9,626 nt of DNA from OMOG01 sp041485845. Lineage in GTDB: Bacteria > Acidobacteriota > Terriglobia > Bryobacterales > Bryobacteraceae. The DNA is taken from assembly GCA_041485845.1 (NCBI GenBank), contig JBGPKH010000334.1, positions 1 to 9,626 of the forward strand. Reading direction: 5' to 3'. The position numbers were made by a program, and so were the translations under genes. Each line of letters opens with the position of its first letter. Within the stretch, counting starts at the first letter, position 1. Shown here piece after piece: positions 5,397-9,626 of this stretch. The notes under the pieces were generated by a model. That model worked only from the letters and a program-made list of their open reading frames with translations, was not told the DNA's origin and did no database searches.

Positions 5397-6083
5397 ATGA
5401 AAGACTGGCCGGAAGCGCGGCGTTATCTGCCGATCGCGGTCGTTGCGGCGGTGGTCTATGCGGCCTGGGTCTTTGGCAGCCGGCATTTCCTGGATCGACT
5501 CTGGCGCTCCCGCCACGAAGCCCCGCAGTCCGCAACCAACCCCGAGTTTGACCGCGTGTACGGCGGCACGGCGGTCAAAATCCTCGGGTTCTACGCGCGC
5601 GAGGGCAATCTCACGGAAGGCGGCCAGTCGGTAATCTGCTACGGAGTGCTGAATGCCAAATCGGTGCGAATCGAGCCGCCAGTGGACGGAGTATTCGTCG
5701 CCTTGAGCCGCTGCCTGGAGGTCGCACCCGAGCACAATACCCGCTACACCCTCATTGCGGAGGGCGCCGACGGCCGCACCGCGTCGGCGTCGTTTGTGCT
5801 CACGGTGGGTGCGGATGCCGCGACCCTCCCCAAGATCACCTCGTTCCGCATCGCCGGCCGCCAGGTCGACTATCGCGGACGCACCGTCTTTTCGCTCACC
5901 TTCAGCACGCAGAACGCCGAGACGGTGGACATCGATCCTCCGGCCTTTCCCACGTTGCATGGCGCCCCCTATGGCCGCTTCTACGTCGCGCCCGAAAAGT
6001 CCACCACCTACACCCTGACGGTTACCAACAAGCGCGGCCACAAGGCGCAGCAGCAACTCACCGTGGAAGTGCCGAAGGCCTGA
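5397..6083 (+). CDS. Membrane-anchored protein with two Ig-like beta-sandwich domains
   Basis: The frame opens with TTG at 5307, but the first 30 codons do not look coding. ATG 5397-5399 is chosen because the encoded protein then starts with a proper membrane anchor. AAGGAG lies directly against this ATG, closer than usual, so the start is not certain. The 228-residue product has an inner-membrane anchor at residues ~10-27 (YLPIAVVAAVVYAAWVFG) and a linker. Two related ~80-residue domains follow, ~60-138 and ~145-226. Each begins with a K-I-x-x-F strand, has a central 'AKSVRIEPP'/'AETVDIDPP' motif and ends with 'TRYTLIAEGADG'/'TTYTLTVTNKRG'. They look like duplicated Ig/PKD-like modules common in bacterial surface proteins. 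Cys81 and Cys106 in domain 1 could form a disulfide. It is likely periplasmic, binding or structural; the ligand is unknown. Confidence 0.8.
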   Translation: MKDWPEARRYLPIAVVAAVVYAAWVFGSRHFLDRLWRSRHEAPQSATNPEFDRVYGGTAVKILGFYAREGNLTEGGQSVICYGVLNAKSVRIEPPVDGVFVALSRCLEVAPEHNTRYTLIAEGADGRTASASFVLTVGADAATLPKITSFRIAGRQVDYRGRTVFSLTFSTQNAETVDIDPPAFPTLHGAPYGRFYVAPEKSTTYTLTVTNKRGHKAQQQLTVEVPKA

Positions 6084-6115
6084 TGGTTCCTCCCATGATC
6101 TCGGGTACTAGTACT

Positions 6116-6143
6116 CTGTTAAAATCGTCCCAGATGTGATAAT
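6116..6143 (+). promoter_or_regulatory. Weak candidate sigma-70 promoter with extended -10
   Basis: TGTGATAAT (6135-6143) resembles an extended -10 (TGnTATAAT). CTGTTA at 6116-6121, 16 bases upstream, is a poor -35. The position, about 75 bases before the GTG start of the secreted protein, suits it as that gene's promoter. No other gene lies in 6084-6218. Confidence 0.35.
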
Positions 6144-6218
6144 GTAGACCGAGAGTCGAGGGGTATTGGCGATCACGTCCACCGGGGCGTGCTCGTAAAA
6201 CCACTAACGGAGGAGAAC

Positions 6219-7814
6219 GTGAAACTGTTAACTTTATCCAGGCCATTTGCCGTAGCGCTCGGCGCGCTCTGTTGTACCGCGATGGCACTGGCGCAAGGTA
6301 ATTCACAGCATTTCGATGTGTTCGACGCAGACCACTATGATCGGTCGCCGAGCCTGAAAGAGATGGCAAAGGCCACGATTCCCATTTCGGCGCAGGCGCA
6401 GACGGTATTCCTGGGACGTATTCCATTTAACGGAGATAGTGGGGCTCCCGCTGCATCAGACCCGACGCAGCACGCACCGCTGCCGTACTCGAACGCCTCG
6501 GTGGGCGCCGGCATCGAGGGACTCGGCGTCGGGTTCCCAGGGTTTACGGTGCGGTACGCTCCACCGGACACGAACGCCGCCGTCGGGCTCACGCAAGTGG
6601 TGCAGTGGGTCAACACGTATTTCGTCGTCTTCGACAAGGCGACCGGGGCGGTTGTCCAGGCTCCGACACCGGGAAATGCGCTCTGGGCAGGATTTGGCGG
6701 CGGCTGCCAAAAGAACAATGACGGCGACCCGGTTGTGCAATATGACAAAGCGGCCCAGCGTTGGGTGTTCACCCAGTTTTCCGTCTCGACTAAGCCGTAC
6801 CTCCAGTGCTTTGCAATTTCGTCGGCGGACGATCTGACGGCGCCCACGACGACCTTCACACGCTTTGCCTTCAGCTTCGGCAATACGAACTTCCCGGATT
6901 ATCCGAAGCTGGGCGTCTGGTCCGACGGCTACTACCTGTCGTTCAACATTTTCCGGAATGGTTTTATCTTCTCCGGGCCCAAGGCGTGCGTCGTTGATCG
7001 CGCGACCGCCCTGGCTGGCGGCTCTCCGACTATGATTTGCGCGCAGTTGTCGAGCAGCACGGGCAGCTTGCTTCCCTCGGATCTTGATGGATCCACTCCG
7101 CCTCCCTTCGGTTCGCCCGACTATTTTGTGACGTTTGGAACCAACAGCCTCAAAGTATACAAGTTTCACGCGGACTTCGTAGTGCCGAGCAGTTCGACAT
7201 TCACTGGCCCCACCACGCTTTCCGTGGCCGCATTCAGCCCCGCCTGTAACGGCGGTACCTGCATACCGCAGCCCGGCACCAGCCAGCAACTGGATTCCCT
7301 GGCGGACCGGCTGATGTACCGGTTTGCTTACCGCAATAATAATAACGGCACGGAGTCGCTGGTGGTGAACCACTCGATTAAGACCACTGGCGCGGCATCG
7401 ACCGTGCGTTGGTACGAACTGCGGCTTGCCAGCACCGTTCCGTCAGTCTTTCAGACCGGAACCTTGGATTCCTCGGACGGCATTTCCCGCTGGATGGGGA
7501 GCATTGCTATGGATCACGGCGGGAACATCGCCCTCGGTTACAGCGTGTCCAAAGGGTCGTCGATATATCCAGGCATTCGAATCACGGGCCGCTCCTGTAA
7601 CGATTCTCCCGGAACCACGCAGGCGGAAACGACGATCATCAACGGAACGGGTTCGCAGACCGCGAATCTGAATCGCTGGGGCGACTACAGCAGCATGGCG
7701 GTCGACCCTGTAGATGACAAGACATTCTGGTACACCACGGAGTACATGACGGCCAACGGTACATTCAACTGGCACACGCGGTTAGCCTCGTTTACCATCG
7801 GCACGTGCCCGTAG
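6219..7814 (+). CDS. Large secreted protein of unknown function, probably beta-rich
   Basis: The start is GTG 6219-6221, five bases after GGAGG (6209-6213). Upstream in-frame codons (from 6189) are ignored because the signal peptide begins here: MKLLTLSRPF, hydrophobic core, and an Ala-Leu-Ala cleavage site near residue 25. The mature part has about 506 residues. It contains repeated short blocks typical of a beta-propeller or large beta fold: VQWVNTYFVVFDKATGAV, GDPVVQYDKAAQRWVFTQF, FPDYPKLGVWSDGYYLSFN, RWMGSIAMDHGGNIALGYS, and near the end RWGDYSSMAVDPVDDKTFWY. I have seen this combination in exported acidobacterial proteins with no assigned activity. Several Cys (CQK, QCFA, ACVV, ICAQ, CNGGTC, SCND, final TCP) suggest disulfides outside the cytoplasm. 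No membrane anchor or sorting signal is visible. It stands alone, convergent with the esterase fusion. Function unknown. Confidence 0.85.
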   Translation: MKLLTLSRPFAVALGALCCTAMALAQGNSQHFDVFDADHYDRSPSLKEMAKATIPISAQAQTVFLGRIPFNGDSGAPAASDPTQHAPLPYSNASVGAGIEGLGVGFPGFTVRYAPPDTNAAVGLTQVVQWVNTYFVVFDKATGAVVQAPTPGNALWAGFGGGCQKNNDGDPVVQYDKAAQRWVFTQFSVSTKPYLQCFAISSADDLTAPTTTFTRFAFSFGNTNFPDYPKLGVWSDGYYLSFNIFRNGFIFSGPKACVVDRATALAGGSPTMICAQLSSSTGSLLPSDLDGSTPPPFGSPDYFVTFGTNSLKVYKFHADFVVPSSSTFTGPTTLSVAAFSPACNGGTCIPQPGTSQQLDSLADRLMYRFAYRNNNNGTESLVVNHSIKTTGAASTVRWYELRLASTVPSVFQTGTLDSSDGISRWMGSIAMDHGGNIALGYSVSKGSSIYPGIRITGRSCNDSPGTTQAETTIINGTGSQTANLNRWGDYSSMAVDPVDDKTFWYTTEYMTANGTFNWHTRLASFTIGTCP

Positions 7815-7820
7815 GCTGGC

Positions 7821-7834
7821 GACTCGTTCGAGTC
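7821..7834. terminator. Possible bidirectional terminator hairpin between convergent genes
   Basis: GACTCGTTCGAGTC is a perfect inverted repeat (GACTC-GTTC-GAGTC as a hairpin, 6 bp if a 2-base loop is allowed). It fills the gap between the stop at 7812-7814 on plus and the stop at 7835-7837 on minus. It is placed symmetrically for both genes, but neither side has a T-run. Confidence 0.4.
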
Positions 7835-9607
7835 CTACAATGGCGGCCTGGGCGGCTTGACCGGCGCCCAGGCTGCGGTTCCTTTCACCTTGACCGCGCG
7901 GCGGAATAGCCGCCCTCCCTCGGTTACATAAAGCCAGTTCAGATCCTTGCCAGCGAACGCCAGGCTCGATATTCCTCCATGCACCGGAGGATTCAAAATC
8001 TGCGCCACACGGCCATTCGCCTCGCATACCTGGATTCCCAGCGGCGTCGCGAAGTAGATCTGGCCGATGGAATCCTCCGCGGCACCCTGCACACCGCTCA
8101 TCCATCCCGCTTCCGGCATCTCCAGCCGGTAGAACGGCTCGCCATTGATGAGCGATCCGTCCGGCGCGATCTGAAACGACCACGCGTATCGTGCCTGCGC
8201 ATCCGTGACGATCAGCATCCCCTGATCGGGCGACAGCGCCACGCCCGAGGGCGCCGCGATTTCGCCCCCGTTGTACAGAACACGGGTCTGTCCTCCCGGT
8301 GCGACGTAGCCCACCGTCTTGTGGCCCGCATCGCTGAAGTACAGAGCACCCTGGGCGTTGATGGCAATGTCGCTGGCTTCCACATTTTGCGCGACCACCT
8401 TCTCATCGCCGCCCGCGCCATACGACACGATGCGCTTGCGTCCCGGTTGCGAGGCGTACAGCCGCCCGTCGGGGCCGACCCGCAGCGCCCGGGCGCCGCT
8501 GGAACTTTCCTTGAACACGGTGACCTTACGATCGGGGTCTGACTTGTAAATACGGTTGGCCGCCGGATCCGCGAAGTACACGTTGCCGTCTTTGTCGCCG
8601 GCCGGGCTGGTCACGGCGCCGTAGGTTTCCCCGACCGGCTCCCACGGTTTGTCCGCGGAGACCGTGGAATAGACTTTGCCGCGCGGATCCCATCCCGGCT
8701 GGGTCATGGCTGCGGGCTCCTTCACGACGATGGGACTCGGGTACCCGCGCCACAGCCAGCGGAGCGCGTCCGGCATGATCGCCGCTCCCTGCCTCATATC
8801 GTGGCCTCCCTCGCCGATGGTGAGCTTCACGTCGTAGCCCGCCGATTCGAAGGCCTCGAACATCACCTGGTTGTTGATGGGCCAACTCCCCGCGTAGAAG
8901 GCGCCGAAAGGCCCGGCGGGAACGATGTGGTCGTTCTTGCCATCCTGCATGAAGATGCGGATGGGCTTCGGCTCGGTCTTGCGGATGAGCGCGGGTAGAC
9001 CGTCGGCGCCTTTCATGGCGACGTAGGTGCCGATCCAGCTCAGCACGCGATGGAACTGGTCGGGGCGGTTCCACGCGGCCATGAACGCGCCCACGGCGCC
9101 GGTACTGACTCCGGAGAGCCCACGGTCGTCGGGGTCCTTCGAGAGGTCGTACTTCTTCGCCACTTCGGGGATGAGCTCTTCGAGCAGGAACCGCGAGAAC
9201 CGGTCGCTGAGTGAGTCGTACTCGAAGACCCGTTCGAAGCGGCTCTGCACCTGGCCGGAGACCGCGGGCAGCACTCCGGGATCGACGAAGATGCCGATTA
9301 GCGGAGGCAGGCCGTGCTTCGCGATCAGGTTGTCGAACACCACCGGTACGCGCACGTTGTTGCCCAGCGATCCGCTGCCATCGAGGAAGATCATGAAGGG
9401 CGCGGGTCGTGCCGCATCGTATTGCGCGGGCACGTAGACTGCGTAGTTGTGCGGCGTTCCCGGATAGAACTTGCCAGGCGCCAGCTTATACTTCGTTACG
9501 GTCCCCTTGGGCACTCCGGGCTGCGGCTGCGAATCCGGCCCCAGTTGATAATCCTGGGCGTGCAGCGCCGCGGCTGCACAGAGGATGGCAGAAGCAAGCT
9601 TTCTCAT
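7835..9607 (-). CDS. Secreted fusion: CE1/Fes-like esterase domain plus SMP-30/gluconolactonase-like beta-propeller
   Basis: This 590-residue protein has a signal peptide (1-17, ending LHAQ). Residues ~30-290 form an alpha/beta hydrolase of the enterochelin-esterase/feruloyl-esterase type. It has HNYAVYVPAQYD, PFMIFLDGSG, the nucleophile elbow GVSTG with Ser168, probable acid Asp226 in QDGKNDH, and His269 in GEGGHDMRQG. The triad looks complete. Residues ~325-570 resemble an SMP-30/gluconolactonase propeller: YGAVTSPAGDKDGNVYFAD, LRVGPDGRLYAS, IAINAQGALYFSD, SGVALSPDQGMLIVTD, then IGQIYFATPLGIQV. The usual 'EGP.W' and 'NGL' metal-site motifs are altered (ETYG, SGV), so lactonase activity is doubtful. 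A plausible role is hydrolysis of plant-derived esters or lactones outside the cytoplasmic membrane; this is inference. The start ATG (9605-9607) has no ribosome binding site but follows a -10-like TATACT closely. Confidence 0.9.
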   Translation of the reverse strand: MRKLASAILCAAAALHAQDYQLGPDSQPQPGVPKGTVTKYKLAPGKFYPGTPHNYAVYVPAQYDAARPAPFMIFLDGSGSLGNNVRVPVVFDNLIAKHGLPPLIGIFVDPGVLPAVSGQVQSRFERVFEYDSLSDRFSRFLLEELIPEVAKKYDLSKDPDDRGLSGVSTGAVGAFMAAWNRPDQFHRVLSWIGTYVAMKGADGLPALIRKTEPKPIRIFMQDGKNDHIVPAGPFGAFYAGSWPINNQVMFEAFESAGYDVKLTIGEGGHDMRQGAAIMPDALRWLWRGYPSPIVVKEPAAMTQPGWDPRGKVYSTVSADKPWEPVGETYGAVTSPAGDKDGNVYFADPAANRIYKSDPDRKVTVFKESSSGARALRVGPDGRLYASQPGRKRIVSYGAGGDEKVVAQNVEASDIAINAQGALYFSDAGHKTVGYVAPGGQTRVLYNGGEIAAPSGVALSPDQGMLIVTDAQARYAWSFQIAPDGSLINGEPFYRLEMPEAGWMSGVQGAAEDSIGQIYFATPLGIQVCEANGRVAQILNPPVHGGISSLAFAGKDLNWLYVTEGGRLFRRAVKVKGTAAWAPVKPPRPPL

Positions 9608-9617
9608 GGATGGGTAG

Positions 9618-9623
9618 AGTATA
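9618..9623 (-). promoter_or_regulatory. Candidate -10 element of the esterase fusion gene; nearly leaderless start
   Basis: Read on minus, TATACT ends 10 bases before the ATG. With usual spacing, transcription would start near 9611 and leave a leader of about four bases. This fits the absence of a ribosome binding site. The -35 region lies outside the window. Confidence 0.3.
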
Positions 9624-9626
9624 TCG

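Noticed and set aside
6105..6114. Perfect 10-bp palindrome GTACTAGTAC
   Set aside because: It is short, has no loop and no T-run, and a palindrome of this length is expected by chance in nearly 10 kb; no terminator or operator call is justified.
6456..7373. Long 305-codon minus-strand open frame
   Set aside because: It is antisense to the secreted protein with a signal peptide and a good ribosome binding site, and its own product is low-complexity Arg/Gly-rich.
1..9626. tRNA, rRNA, CRISPR array, insertion sequence or attachment site
   Set aside because: I looked for tRNA T-arm signatures, evenly spaced repeats, transposase motifs and flanking terminal repeats and found none. The only tandem repeat is the in-gene 54-bp array.

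Overview
The window looks like chromosomal DNA of a GC-rich, diderm soil bacterium, most likely an acidobacterium related to Solibacter/Bryobacter. This is inferred from gene content and not proven. Supporting signs are a small surface protein ending in an LPxTA-type sorting signal, a 'VWFA-related' N-terminal domain of the acidobacterial type, MacA/MacB efflux remnants, a YflT-like stress protein with an lmo0937-type mini membrane protein, and large secreted proteins of unknown role. No rRNA, tRNA, CRISPR array, transposase or integrase was seen.

Left part (1-3567): a mosaic of small envelope and stress genes and gene debris. On the minus strand, a probable sortase substrate (502-1287) is followed after 12 bases by an intact frame (10-489). 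That frame joins the start of a VWFA-related protein to the last ~50 residues of a sortase. It keeps the sortase Cys and Arg but has lost most of the fold and carries Arg where the catalytic His is expected. Upstream lie two truncated efflux fragments facing away from each other: a macB-type 3' end on minus (1512-1628) and a macA-type piece on plus (1632-1709). Next come a complete YflT-like stress protein with three 54-bp tandem repeats at its C-end (1895-2635), a decayed VIT/CCC1-family fragment (2809-2973) and a complete 50-residue lmo0937-type membrane protein (3193-3345). The two intact plus-strand stress genes each have a -24/-12 (sigma-54) promoter-like element close to the start codon. 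Further upstream both share the palindromic 12-mer GCAGATTCTGCA. They look like members of one sigma-54/enhancer-controlled envelope-stress regulon.

Middle (3568-6083): a complete class I/II PLP aminotransferase and a small conserved hypothetical gene form a minus-strand pair. Divergent from them is a membrane-anchored protein with two Ig-like domains.

Right (6084-9607): a secreted 531-residue protein of unknown function (plus) converges on a secreted protein fusing an alpha/beta-hydrolase esterase to an SMP-30-like beta-propeller (minus). The two stops flank a short shared hairpin.

The genes do not form one pathway. The most informative points are the paired sigma-54 control regions, the VWFA/sortase chimera beside its likely substrate, and the inverted macA/macB scar. 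All family names come from recognising motifs by eye; no database search was run.
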